Source: BOG-908 sp965199235 | GTDB taxonomy: Bacteria; Pseudomonadota; Alphaproteobacteria; Acetobacterales; Acetobacteraceae | Length of the DNA stretch: 64,000 nt | Direction: 5' to 3' | NCBI GenBank assembly: GCA_965199235.1 | Contig: CBDAQU010000002.1 | Coordinates: 1,550,001-1,614,000 of the forward strand | Translations under genes and position numbers: made by a program | In this document: in pieces, positions 50,571-58,525 of the stretch | How positions within the stretch are numbered: the first letter of the stretch is position 1 | How the letters are laid out: the number at the start of each line of letters is the position of its first letter | The notes under the pieces: model-generated | What the model was told of the DNA's origin: nothing | Databases searched by the model: none | What the model saw: only the letters and a program-made list of their open reading frames with translations

Positions 50571-50657
50571 CTATCGGTTTCTATACCAGTCCCAGATCAG
50601 GAACGCGGGCGGGAGGATGACGATGGCGTAGAATATCCAATCGAACATTTGCGGCAT
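50571..50657 (-). CDS. Tiny membrane peptide, unknown
   Basis: 28 residues, MPQMFDWIFYAIVILPPAFL and then IWDWYRNR: a single hydrophobic helix with a Trp/Arg-rich end. A GGGAG site lies 6 bases before the ATG. It is isolated: 233 bp to the next small gene on one side and 88 bp to the aminotransferase on the other. The remaining bases between 50338 and 50570 hold nothing I recognise. Confidence 0.5.
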   Translation of the reverse strand: MPQMFDWIFYAIVILPPAFLIWDWYRNR

Positions 50658-50745
50658 GCGAAACTCCCTGCGTTGAGCTACGTAGGCTAACTACGGCCAT
50701 TGCCGGCCGGGAGTTGCGCGCCCGTCTTCAAATCCGGTTCACCCG

Positions 50746-52020
50746 TTACACCCGCAAGGCCTGCTCCAGCATGCCCAGGCCCTCCTCCAGCACCGGATCC
50801 TCCACCGTCAGCGGCACCAGAACGCGAATGACGTTGCCGAACACGCCGCAGGACAGCAGGACCAGCCCATGCTCCAGCGCGCGCGCCGTCACGCGCCTGG
50901 TCGCTTCGGCGTCGGGTTCGGTGCCGCCGCGCTCGCGAAAGATCTCGAAAGCCACCATGGCGCCAGGACCGCGTATTGCGCCGACCGGCAGCGTGTCGTT
51001 GCGTTCTGCGATCTGGCGCACGCGCGCCTTTATGCGGTCTCCCACCATCACTGCGCGTTCGAGCAGGCGCTCCTCCTCGATCACGTCCAGCACGGCGAGT
51101 GCTGCCGCGCAGGCGATCGGGTTGCCGGCATAGGTGCCGCCGAGCCCGCCAGGTTCGGCCGCCTGCATCACCGCCTCACGTCCGATCACGCCGGACAAGG
51201 GGAAACCGCCGGCGAGGGATTTCGCGACGGTCAGCAAATCTGGCTGAACGCCGCTATGCTCGATGGCGAACATTTTTCCGGTGCGCGCGAAGCCGGACTG
51301 CACCTCGTCGGCTATAAGCAAAATACCGTGCTGGTCGCAGATTTCTCGCAGTGCCACCAGCAGTTCGTGCGGGGCTTCGTAGAACCCGCCCTCGCCCTGC
51401 ACCGCCTCGACGATGATGGCGGCGACGCGGCTGGGCTCGATGTCTGCGCGGAACAGGAACTCCAACGCCTTGAGGCTCTCGGCGACCGTCACGCCATGGT
51501 GCTCGATCGGGAAAGGCAGGTGGTAGATTTCGGCGGGGAACGGGCCGAAACCGCGCTTGTAGGGGAGCGTCTTGCCGGTCAGCGCGCTGGTCATGATGGT
51601 GCGGCCGTGAAAGCTGCCGGCGAACGCGATCACGCCGCTGCGGCCGGTGGCGGCGCGTGCGATCTTGATGCTGTTCTCCACCGCTTCTGCGCCGGTTGTG
51701 AAGAAGATGGTGCGGGCAGGGCCCTCGAACGGCGCCAGCGCGTTCAACCGTTCGGCGAGCGCCACGTAGGGTTCGTAGGCCAGCACCTGCACGCAGGTGT
51801 GGGTGAAGCGGCTCATCTGTTCGGTCGCTGCCGCGATCACCCGTGGATGGCAATGGCCCGTGTTGAGCACGGCGATGCCGCCGGCGAAGTCGACGTAGCG
51901 GCGTCCCTCCACGTCCCACACCTCGCTGTTGCGGGCGTGGTGGGCGTAGACGGAGGTGGCGTGGCTCAGTGCGCGCGGGATGGCCGCGTTGCGTCGGGCG
52001 AGAAGGTCGATGTTGCCCAT
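50746..52020 (-). CDS. gabT: Class III aminotransferase, 4-aminobutyrate aminotransferase type
   Basis: 424 residues, PLP-dependent class III fold. Landmarks are the phosphate-binding FFTTGAEAVENSIKIAR, SFHGRTIMTSALTGK, the cofactor-binding LLIADEVQSGFARTGKMFA, and the Schiff-base Lys in LLTVAKSLAGGFPLSG. These match GabT closely; beta-alanine or putrescine aminotransferases are alternatives. It converts GABA and 2-oxoglutarate to succinate semialdehyde and glutamate. No gabD is adjacent. The ATG at 52020 gives the normal length. Confidence 0.87.
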   Translation of the reverse strand: MGNIDLLARRNAAIPRALSHATSVYAHHARNSEVWDVEGRRYVDFAGGIAVLNTGHCHPRVIAAATEQMSRFTHTCVQVLAYEPYVALAERLNALAPFEGPARTIFFTTGAEAVENSIKIARAATGRSGVIAFAGSFHGRTIMTSALTGKTLPYKRGFGPFPAEIYHLPFPIEHHGVTVAESLKALEFLFRADIEPSRVAAIIVEAVQGEGGFYEAPHELLVALREICDQHGILLIADEVQSGFARTGKMFAIEHSGVQPDLLTVAKSLAGGFPLSGVIGREAVMQAAEPGGLGGTYAGNPIACAAALAVLDVIEEERLLERAVMVGDRIKARVRQIAERNDTLPVGAIRGPGAMVAFEIFRERGGTEPDAEATRRVTARALEHGLVLLSCGVFGNVIRVLVPLTVEDPVLEEGLGMLEQALRV

Positions 52021-52182
52021 GGGGCGCTCCTGGTTTGCCACCCAATTAGGCCGGGCGGGCGCGGGTGGAAAGCGCGTGTGCTGTCCACGGAATCGGTTCG
52101 AGGTCTGACCCGATGGAGACCAGGCGCGAGACTTGGCTGCCGGTAACCGGGTCTTAACGCCAACGGCGTACCATGGCGCGTC

Positions 52183-52914
52183 ATGCGTGGAGCCCGAATC
52201 ATCGTCGCCCTGCTGGCACATGCCTATGCGGCGCAGGCAGTGACCATGCCTGGGGCGGGTGGCGGGCGGGCGCTCTATCTGCCGATCCTCAGGCGGGAGG
52301 CGGCCGCGGTGGGCCTGCCGCCGGAGCTGGCGGACGCGGTTGCGATGGTCGAGACGGGCTACCGGCCGGACGCGGTCGGCAGCTCGGGCGAGATCGGCAT
52401 CATGCAGGTCATGCCTGCGACGGCGCGGCAGCTCGGCTTCTTCGGCAGCACGGCCGAGCTGGCCGATCCGGAAACCAACATCCGGCTCGGGGTGCGCTAC
52501 CTGGCGCGCGCCTGGGCGCTCGGCGGGGGAGATGTCTGCCGGACGCTGACGAAGTACCGGGCGGGGCTGGGAGAGACGGTGACGACGCCGCTATCGGCGC
52601 GCTACTGCACGCGGGCGGCCACCTGGCTCGGCAGCACGGGGAGCGACCTTGCGCGCCGCGTCGTGCTGCCGCCCGACATGCCGGCACCGGCGGTGCAAAC
52701 GGACCCCTACGTAATCGCCATCTTGCCCGCCCTGGCGGCCCAGGCGCGGCTGCGCCCCATGCTGGCGGCCGCGCACGAGATGATGGCCAGCCTCCACCCG
52801 CACCGGCTGGTAGCGGACCGCTACCGCGCGCTGAACGACCGATTCCTGTCCCACCAGCGCCATTACGGCCGGTTTCCAAAAGCCGCCGAACCCGCTAGCG
52901 ACTCCGACGACTGA
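52183..52914 (+). CDS. Exported lytic transglycosylase (SLT family)
   Basis: 243 residues. A signal peptide is followed by an SLT domain from about residue 35 with the catalytic Glu57 in AMVETGYRPDA, then SSGEIGIMQVMPATARQLGF and KYRAGLGE. The C-terminal 100 residues lack a known domain. It cleaves peptidoglycan glycan chains in the periplasm. It ends 23 bp before gpmI and so may belong to the gpmI-ctpA envelope operon. Confidence 0.87.
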   Translation: MRGARIIVALLAHAYAAQAVTMPGAGGGRALYLPILRREAAAVGLPPELADAVAMVETGYRPDAVGSSGEIGIMQVMPATARQLGFFGSTAELADPETNIRLGVRYLARAWALGGGDVCRTLTKYRAGLGETVTTPLSARYCTRAATWLGSTGSDLARRVVLPPDMPAPAVQTDPYVIAILPALAAQARLRPMLAAAHEMMASLHPHRLVADRYRALNDRFLSHQRHYGRFPKAAEPASDSDD

Positions 52915-52937
52915 CAACTGATGACTGTCGACTGACC

Positions 52938-54449
52938 ATGCCCCGCCTTGTCATGCTCCTGATCCTGGACGGCTTCGGCTGGCGCGAGGCGTCCGAGGAC
53001 AACGCGGTGGTGCAGGCTGCCACGCCCAATTTCGACCGGCTCTGGGCCGTCTGCCCGCACGCCTTCCTGCGCACCGATGGCGACGAGGTGGGGCTGCCGG
53101 ACGGGCAGATGGGCAACTCCGAAGTGGGCCACCTCAACATCGGCGCCGGCCGCGTGGTGCGCCAGGAACTGGCGCGCATCGGCGCTGCCATACGCGACGG
53201 CAGCCTGGCACGCGCACCCGCCTTGACGGGCTTGATCGCGGCGGCGCAACAGAGCGGCGGCACCTGCCACCTGATGGGCCTGGTCTCCGATGGCGGCGTG
53301 CACGCGCATCAGGACCACGCCATAGCCCTGGCCCGCATCCTGACCGCGGCGGGCGTGCCGGTTGCGGTTCACGCCCTGACCGACGGACGGGACACCGCCC
53401 CACGGTCAGGCGAGGGTTTCATCAGCGGGCTGGAGGCGTCGTTGCCCGCAGGTGCGGCGATCGCGACGGTCTGCGGACGCTACTACGCAATGGATCGCGA
53501 CAACCGGTGGGAGCGTGTGGCGCGGGCCTGGCGCGCGATGGCGCTGGCCGAAGCGGACCGCTACGCCAGCGCGAGCGAGGCGCTGGCGGCAGCCTACGCC
53601 CAGGGCGTGACCGACGAGTTCGTCGACCCGTCGGTGATCGGGCCGTACGAGGGCATGCGGGATGGCGACGTGCTGCTGTGCTTCAACTTCCGCGCGGACC
53701 GGGTGAGGGAAATACTCGCCGCCCTGATCGACCCTGGTTTTTCCGGTTTCGCCAGGTCGGCGACCACCAGTTTCGCGGCCGTCGCGGGCATGACGCATTA
53801 CAGCGAACACCTGGCCCATCGGATGGGCGCGCTGTTTGCCCCCGCGCCGCTGACCCGCATCCTGGGCGAGGTGGTTTCAGCAGCGGGCAGGACGCAGCTG
53901 CGCATGGCGGAGACCGAAAAATACCCGCACGTGACCTACTTCCTCAACGGCGGGGAGGAGGCGCCCTATCCGGGCGAGGACCGGATCATGGTGCAGAGCC
54001 CGAAGGTCGCGACGTACGACCTGCAGCCGGAGATGAGCGCCCCGGAGCTGACCGAGCGGGCGGTCGAGGCGATCGGCTCGGGCGGGTACGACCTGGTGGT
54101 GATGAACTATGCCAACCCGGACATGGTCGGCCACACGGGCGTGCTGTCGGCAGCCATCCGGGCGGTGGAGGCGGTCGACCACGGTCTCGGCCGCATCGCG
54201 CAAGCGGTGGGGCAGGCGGGCGGAGCGCTGCTGGTGACTGCCGACCACGGAAATTGCGAGATGATGCGCGACCCGGCCACTGGCGGCCCGCACACCGCGC
54301 ACACGACCAACAAGGTGCCGGTCCTGCTGGCAGGCGGCCCTGGCGGCGGGCTGCATGACGGCCGACTGGCCGATTTGGCGCCCACCCTGCTGGCGCTGAT
54401 GGGCATTCCACAACCGTCGGAGATGACGGGAGCGTCTCTGCTGGACTAG
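52938..54449 (+). CDS. gpmI: 2,3-bisphosphoglycerate-independent phosphoglycerate mutase
   Basis: 503 residues, normal iPGM length, alkaline phosphatase superfamily. It begins VMLLILDGFGWRE with the metal-binding Asp, and the phosphorylated Ser61 lies in QMGNSEVGHLNIGAG. Further signatures are TDGRDTAPRSG, LCFNFRADRVREI and LVTADHGNCEMM. It interconverts 3- and 2-phosphoglycerate in glycolysis. It sits upstream of ctpA as in many alphaproteobacteria, but without envC between. Confidence 0.96.
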   Translation: MPRLVMLLILDGFGWREASEDNAVVQAATPNFDRLWAVCPHAFLRTDGDEVGLPDGQMGNSEVGHLNIGAGRVVRQELARIGAAIRDGSLARAPALTGLIAAAQQSGGTCHLMGLVSDGGVHAHQDHAIALARILTAAGVPVAVHALTDGRDTAPRSGEGFISGLEASLPAGAAIATVCGRYYAMDRDNRWERVARAWRAMALAEADRYASASEALAAAYAQGVTDEFVDPSVIGPYEGMRDGDVLLCFNFRADRVREILAALIDPGFSGFARSATTSFAAVAGMTHYSEHLAHRMGALFAPAPLTRILGEVVSAAGRTQLRMAETEKYPHVTYFLNGGEEAPYPGEDRIMVQSPKVATYDLQPEMSAPELTERAVEAIGSGGYDLVVMNYANPDMVGHTGVLSAAIRAVEAVDHGLGRIAQAVGQAGGALLVTADHGNCEMMRDPATGGPHTAHTTNKVPVLLAGGPGGGLHDGRLADLAPTLLALMGIPQPSEMTGASLLD

Positions 54450-54476
54450 CCTCGACCCGCAACGCCGGAGGCTGCC

Positions 54477-54632
54477 GTGGCAAGTGTGATCGTGTTCCTG
54501 GGCTATTCGTTCCTGATGTTCCAGGCCGGCTATCAGTGGTGCAAATGGAGCCGCAAAGGCGTTGTCGGGGCCGACGGAACGCAGGCGCAGGACAGCGGAA
54601 CGGTTTGGGACGGCATGATCGCCAAGATCTGA
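54477..54632 (+). CDS. Small membrane protein after gpmI
   Basis: 51 residues from a GTG start: MASVIVFLGYSFLMFQAGYQ, then WCKWSRKGVV and a hydrophilic end. A strong GGAGG site lies 6 bases before the GTG and the gene is 28 bp after gpmI. It has one hydrophobic helix followed by basic residues. The last codons and the stop fall in the first 16-bp tandem repeat unit (54622). No family recognised. Confidence 0.6.
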   Translation: MASVIVFLGYSFLMFQAGYQWCKWSRKGVVGADGTQAQDSGTVWDGMIAKI

Positions 54633-54701
54633 GCCGGCCAAGATCTGAGCCGGCCAAGATCTGAGCCGGCCAATATCTGAGCGGGCCAATATCTGAGCGG
54701 G
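54622..54701 (+). repeat. Five-unit 16-bp tandem repeat upstream of ctpA
   Basis: Five adjacent 16-bp units: three identical copies of CCAAGATCTGAGCCGG, then two of CCAATATCTGAGCGGG. The unit length is not a multiple of three, so it is not coding in phase. It begins in the end of the small membrane gene and ends 134 bp before the ctpA ATG. Confidence 0.95.
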
Positions 54702-54835
54702 CATGGGCGACGGATGAAGCCTGTTCCATCCTGAACGGGCACTCTTCCTAGAGTTGTCCCGCTGCGCTTAGATGACGCTTCCGCTGTGGCCGTGGCACAC
54801 CATCTGGCTCAGACGCATGCAAGGACCCCGGGCCC

Positions 54836-56224
54836 ATGAAGCTTCGCAACACTCTCCTGATCGGCGCGGCGTTCTCGGCCGGTATCATCGCGGGCCCGGT
54901 TCTGCGCACCATGCCGCACCTGCATCTGGCGCGGGCCTATGCCGACGACGCGGTGGAGGCGGCCGACGGTCCCCAGGACACCTATCACCTGCTGAACCTG
55001 TTCGGGGAGGTGTTCGAGCGCGTACGGGCGGACTACGTGGCGCCGGTCAAGGATCGCGAGCTGGTGGACAACGCGCTGAACGGCATGCTGACAGGGCTTG
55101 ATCCGCATAGCAGCTACATGGATGCCAAGCAGTACAGGGACATGCAGGTGACAACCACCGGCAAGTTCGGCGGGCTCGGCCTGGAAGTGACGGCCGATAG
55201 CGGGCTGGTGAAGGTGATCACGCCGATGGACGACACGCCAGCGGCGCGCGCCGGCATGAAGGCGGGCGATCTGATCCTGTCGCTGAACGGCAAGTCGGTG
55301 GAGAATCTGTCGCTGAACGAGGCGGTGGACATGATGCGCGGCTCACCCGGCAGCACCATCACGCTGAGCGTCAAGCGCGAGCACATCGACAAGCCGCTGG
55401 ATGTGACGATGACGCGCGAGGTGATTCACATTCAGGTGGTGAAATCCGCGCTGTACGGCGATATCGGCTACATCAGGATGTCGAGCTTCAACGAGGAGAG
55501 CGACACCAAGCTGCACGAAGCGGTCGCCAAGCTGAAGGAGCAGAGCCATGGGAGCCTGCGCGGCGTGGTGTTCGACCTTCGGAACAACCCGGGCGGGCTG
55601 CTGGACCAGGCGGTGGACGTCTGCGAGGACTTCATTTCCGACGGCGAGATCGTCAGCACGCGGGCGCGCCACCCCGAAGACAGCCAGCGCTGGGACGCCA
55701 AGGGGTCGGACCTGACGGACGGGCTGCCGCTCGTGGTGCTGATCAACGGCGGGTCGGCTTCAGCAAGCGAGATCGTGGCGGGCGCGCTGCAGGACCATCG
55801 GCGTGCCGTAGTCGTCGGCACGCGCAGCTTCGGCAAGGGCTCGGTGCAGACGGTGATGGCGATGGGCAATGACGGGGCGATCCGGCTGACGACGGCGCGC
55901 TACTACACGCCGTCCGGCCGGTCGATCCAGGGCCTGGGGATCGCGCCCGACGTTCCGGTGGCCGAGAGCCGGGAGGACGAGATACACTATTTGCCGGACC
56001 GGGAGGCTGACCTGAACCATGCGCTGAAGAACGAGGGCGGGTCGGCGCCGACCAAGCCGCCCGCGCCGCGCGACGACATCCCCGTTCAGGCCAAGCAGAT
56101 CGAGGCCAAGCCGCCCGCGAATTGGCCCAAGTTCGATTTGGCCAAGCCGGAAACCGATTATCAACTTCAGCAGGGCATAATCGTGGTGAAGGACATGGCC
56201 GCGCAGCGCCACGCCTCGAAATAG
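54836..56224 (+). CDS. ctpA: Carboxy-terminal processing protease (S41 family)
   Basis: 462 residues. A signal/anchor helix precedes a PDZ domain near residues 100-180 and the S41 catalytic domain with VVFDLRNNPGGLLDQAV, the serine in INGGSASASEIVAG (around 307-309) and the Lys334 in SFGKGSVQT. It trims periplasmic proteins at their C-termini, often enzymes of peptidoglycan turnover. It lies downstream of gpmI and a tandem repeat and upstream of the deacetylase gene. Confidence 0.94.
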   Translation: MKLRNTLLIGAAFSAGIIAGPVLRTMPHLHLARAYADDAVEAADGPQDTYHLLNLFGEVFERVRADYVAPVKDRELVDNALNGMLTGLDPHSSYMDAKQYRDMQVTTTGKFGGLGLEVTADSGLVKVITPMDDTPAARAGMKAGDLILSLNGKSVENLSLNEAVDMMRGSPGSTITLSVKREHIDKPLDVTMTREVIHIQVVKSALYGDIGYIRMSSFNEESDTKLHEAVAKLKEQSHGSLRGVVFDLRNNPGGLLDQAVDVCEDFISDGEIVSTRARHPEDSQRWDAKGSDLTDGLPLVVLINGGSASASEIVAGALQDHRRAVVVGTRSFGKGSVQTVMAMGNDGAIRLTTARYYTPSGRSIQGLGIAPDVPVAESREDEIHYLPDREADLNHALKNEGGSAPTKPPAPRDDIPVQAKQIEAKPPANWPKFDLAKPETDYQLQQGIIVVKDMAAQRHASK

Positions 56225-56325
56225 GAGTTTGGATGGAGTGGGGTTTGGGGCCGGCTCGCCCCAATAGGGTCCTGGGGCGTCACGCGGCGTGCTTCGAACG
56301 ACACGCCTGGCCCCGAGCCTAGCTC

Positions 56326-57408
56326 ATGACCAGCTTCCGCCCGCTCGGGATTTTCTGGGCGGTGGTTCTGGTCTTCCTGGCAGCCGGCGCCGCCTGGCTG
56401 CAGGTCCTGGGGCCGATCAAAACCGAAGCGTCCAAGCCCAGGGCGAGTCCGAGGGTGCAGGTTGCGACAGCCTTGCCGGCGGCCAGGCCTGCCAGCGTTC
56501 GGCCGAGCTCGGCCAACCCTGCGCCGTCGCTGCCGCTGAGCAGCGCCTCGATACCCGAACCGGATCCCGCGCTGCTCGAGCCGAGCGGGATGCTGCCCGG
56601 CAGGTGGCTGCCCAAGGCGGCCGGCGCTGGCCACAACGCGGCACAGCTCTACGCCGCAGCGTTTGATCCGGCCGAGCGGCACCCAAGGGTAGCGCTGGTG
56701 CTGGACGGCGCAGGGCTGGACCAAGCATTGACCGAGCAGGCGATGCGAGCGCTGCCCTCGGCTGTCGACCTGGTGTTTTCCGCCTATGCGCCCCCGGCCA
56801 GGGCGGCCGAACTGGCAACGACGGGGCGGCGTGGCGGGCGCGAGTGCCTGGTGTCGATCCCGATGGAGCCGACCGGGTACCCGATGATGGAGGAGGGAAC
56901 ACGGGAGCTGCTGGTTGGCGCGCCGCCAGCGCAGAACGCGCAGAACCTGGAGTGGGCGCTCTCCAGCGTTGCGGGATGCGTCGGTGCGACCGGTGGGTCC
57001 GACGGCCTGATCGGAGGCCGCTACGCCCAGAGCAGGCAAGCGTTTGCGGAGGTTCTCTCCATCGTGGAGCGCCGGGGGCTGCTTTACCTGGATGCGCGGC
57101 CAGACGCCTCTGCGCCCTTGACCACGGCGCCGGGCCGCAGCATGCCGCGGGTGGTGGATGTGATCGTCGACCGCGCAGCCACGCCGGAACAACCGGCCGA
57201 TGCACAGGCGATCGACCGCAACCTGGCCGAGTTGGAGCAGGATGCAGCCCGCCGCGGCACGGCCATCGGCCTGGCGGGACCGCCCCGGCCCGTCCTGCTG
57301 GACCGCATCGCCGTCTGGGCCCATGGCCTGGCTTCACGTGGCATCGTGCTGGCGCCGCTGACCGCGATCCCGCCGCCCAGGCCTGCCATACAGGAGACCG
57401 CACCCTGA
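56326..57408 (+). CDS. Divergent polysaccharide deacetylase family protein (YibQ/DUF610)
   Basis: 360 residues. An N-terminal membrane helix (GIFWAVVLVFLAAGAAWLQV) and a Pro/Ala/Ser linker lead to a NodB-like domain: PRVALVLDGAGLDQALTEQA, SAVDLVFSAYAPP, CLVSIPMEPTGYP and GLLYLDARPDASA. The family is a degenerate polysaccharide deacetylase found next to ctpA and rppH. It probably acts on periplasmic glycans, but the activity is unproven. Its stop overlaps the rppH start. Confidence 0.85.
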   Translation: MTSFRPLGIFWAVVLVFLAAGAAWLQVLGPIKTEASKPRASPRVQVATALPAARPASVRPSSANPAPSLPLSSASIPEPDPALLEPSGMLPGRWLPKAAGAGHNAAQLYAAAFDPAERHPRVALVLDGAGLDQALTEQAMRALPSAVDLVFSAYAPPARAAELATTGRRGGRECLVSIPMEPTGYPMMEEGTRELLVGAPPAQNAQNLEWALSSVAGCVGATGGSDGLIGGRYAQSRQAFAEVLSIVERRGLLYLDARPDASAPLTTAPGRSMPRVVDVIVDRAATPEQPADAQAIDRNLAELEQDAARRGTAIGLAGPPRPVLLDRIAVWAHGLASRGIVLAPLTAIPPPRPAIQETAP

Positions 57409-57887
57409 CTGATCCCCTCTATCGGCCCAACGTCGGCGCGGCCCTGTTCAACTCGCGCGGGCAGGTTTTCATCGGCCGCAGGGCCGACCTGGCCGACGGC
57501 TCCCCGGCGAGCTGGCAGATGCCCCAAGGCGGCATCGACGGCGACGAAGACCCGGCAACCGCCGTGCTCCGCGAACTGCGCGAGGAGATCGGGACGGATG
57601 CCGCGACGATCCTGGCCGAGCATCCAGACTGGCTGACGTACGATTTGCCGGCCGACATCGCACAGGCCGCCTTTCGCGGCCGCTACCGTGGACAGCGGCA
57701 GAAATGGTTCGCGCTGCGGTTTGACGGCGCCGACTCCGACATCGCGCTGGACCGCCATTCGCACCCGGAGTTCGTGGCCTGGCGGTGGGCTGCGCTGTCC
57801 GAGCTTCCCGGCCTGGCGGTGGCGTTCAAGCGGCCGATCTACGAGATACTGTCCGTCGACTTCGCCCGTTTCGCGATCGCTTCGTAG
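57405..57887 (+). CDS. rppH: RNA pyrophosphohydrolase (Nudix), probable CTG start
   Basis: 160 residues. The N-terminus, read from CTG, is (M)TDPLYRPNVGAALFNSRGQV, matching the usual RppH start almost residue for residue. The Nudix box runs from GGIDGDEDPATAVLREL to REEIGTD. It removes pyrophosphate from the 5' end of mRNA and starts decay. No ATG, GTG or TTG precedes the domain in frame; the CTG overlaps the deacetylase stop (CTGA) and has AGGAG 8 bases upstream. The first in-frame ATG would delete half the Nudix domain. Confidence 0.93.
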   Translation: MTDPLYRPNVGAALFNSRGQVFIGRRADLADGSPASWQMPQGGIDGDEDPATAVLRELREEIGTDAATILAEHPDWLTYDLPADIAQAAFRGRYRGQRQKWFALRFDGADSDIALDRHSHPEFVAWRWAALSELPGLAVAFKRPIYEILSVDFARFAIAS

Positions 57888-58001
57888 TTCGGCCGGCTTC
57901 AAACATACACGCCGAAGTGGCGGACGGCTCGATAACGCCGGCGTTTGCGACCAAGTCGTGTCGTGGCCGTAGGCGACTTGACGAGAGAGCAACCCGAGCA
58001 G

Positions 58002-58340
58002 TCAGAGAGCAGCTTCGTCCTGTTCGCCCGTGCGGATGCGTACGGCCCGTTGCAGGTCCAGCACGAATATCTTGCCGTCGCCGATCTTGCCGGTTTGCGC
58101 GGACCGCATGATCGCCTCCACGATGGCGTCGGCCTGGTCGGCAGCGACGGCGACTTCGATCCTGACCTTGGGCAGGAAGCTGACGTGGTATTCCGCGCCG
58201 CGATAGATCTCCGTCTGGCCTTTCTGCCGGCCGAAACCCTTCACTTCGGTCACCGTCAGCCCCTGCACGCCAAGCGGCGTCAGCGCCTCACGCACGTCGT
58301 CGAGCTTGAACGGTTTGACGATGGCGATGATCAGCTTCAT
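58002..58340 (-). CDS. glnB: Nitrogen regulatory protein PII (GlnB/GlnK)
   Basis: 112 residues, standard PII. The uridylylated Tyr51 sits in the T-loop motif EIYRGAEYHVSFLPK; TGKIGDGKIFV is the ATP and 2-oxoglutarate binding B-loop. It senses 2-oxoglutarate and energy and controls glutamine synthetase, ammonium uptake and NtrB. Neither glnA nor amtB is adjacent, so GlnB and GlnK cannot be told apart. Four 18-bp repeats lie in its upstream region. Confidence 0.93.
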   Translation of the reverse strand: MKLIIAIVKPFKLDDVREALTPLGVQGLTVTEVKGFGRQKGQTEIYRGAEYHVSFLPKVRIEVAVAADQADAIVEAIMRSAQTGKIGDGKIFVLDLQRAVRIRTGEQDEAAL

Positions 58341-58362
58341 CTCGGCACTCCTGAACGGGCGC

Positions 58363-58434
58363 GTCCCGGGTGGCGCTCAATCCCGAGTGGCGCTTGGTCC
58401 CCGGGTGGCGCTTGATCCCCAAGCGGCGCTTACA
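58363..58434 (-). repeat. Four degenerate 18-bp tandem repeats upstream of the PII gene
   Basis: Four 18-bp units built on TCCCGGGTGGCGCTTGAT, with GTGGCGCT most conserved. They begin 23 bp upstream of the PII ATG, in the region between the divergent PII and ubiH-type genes. They could be direct-repeat operator sites or simple expansion. Confidence 0.8.
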
Positions 58435-58525
58435 AGAACCGTGCCGTCCAGGACCCTCACGAAGCCGCGGTTCGTGCCCATTCTTTGGGCAGCAGCAGGG
58501 CCCGTGGGCCGCCCAAGGGACATCG

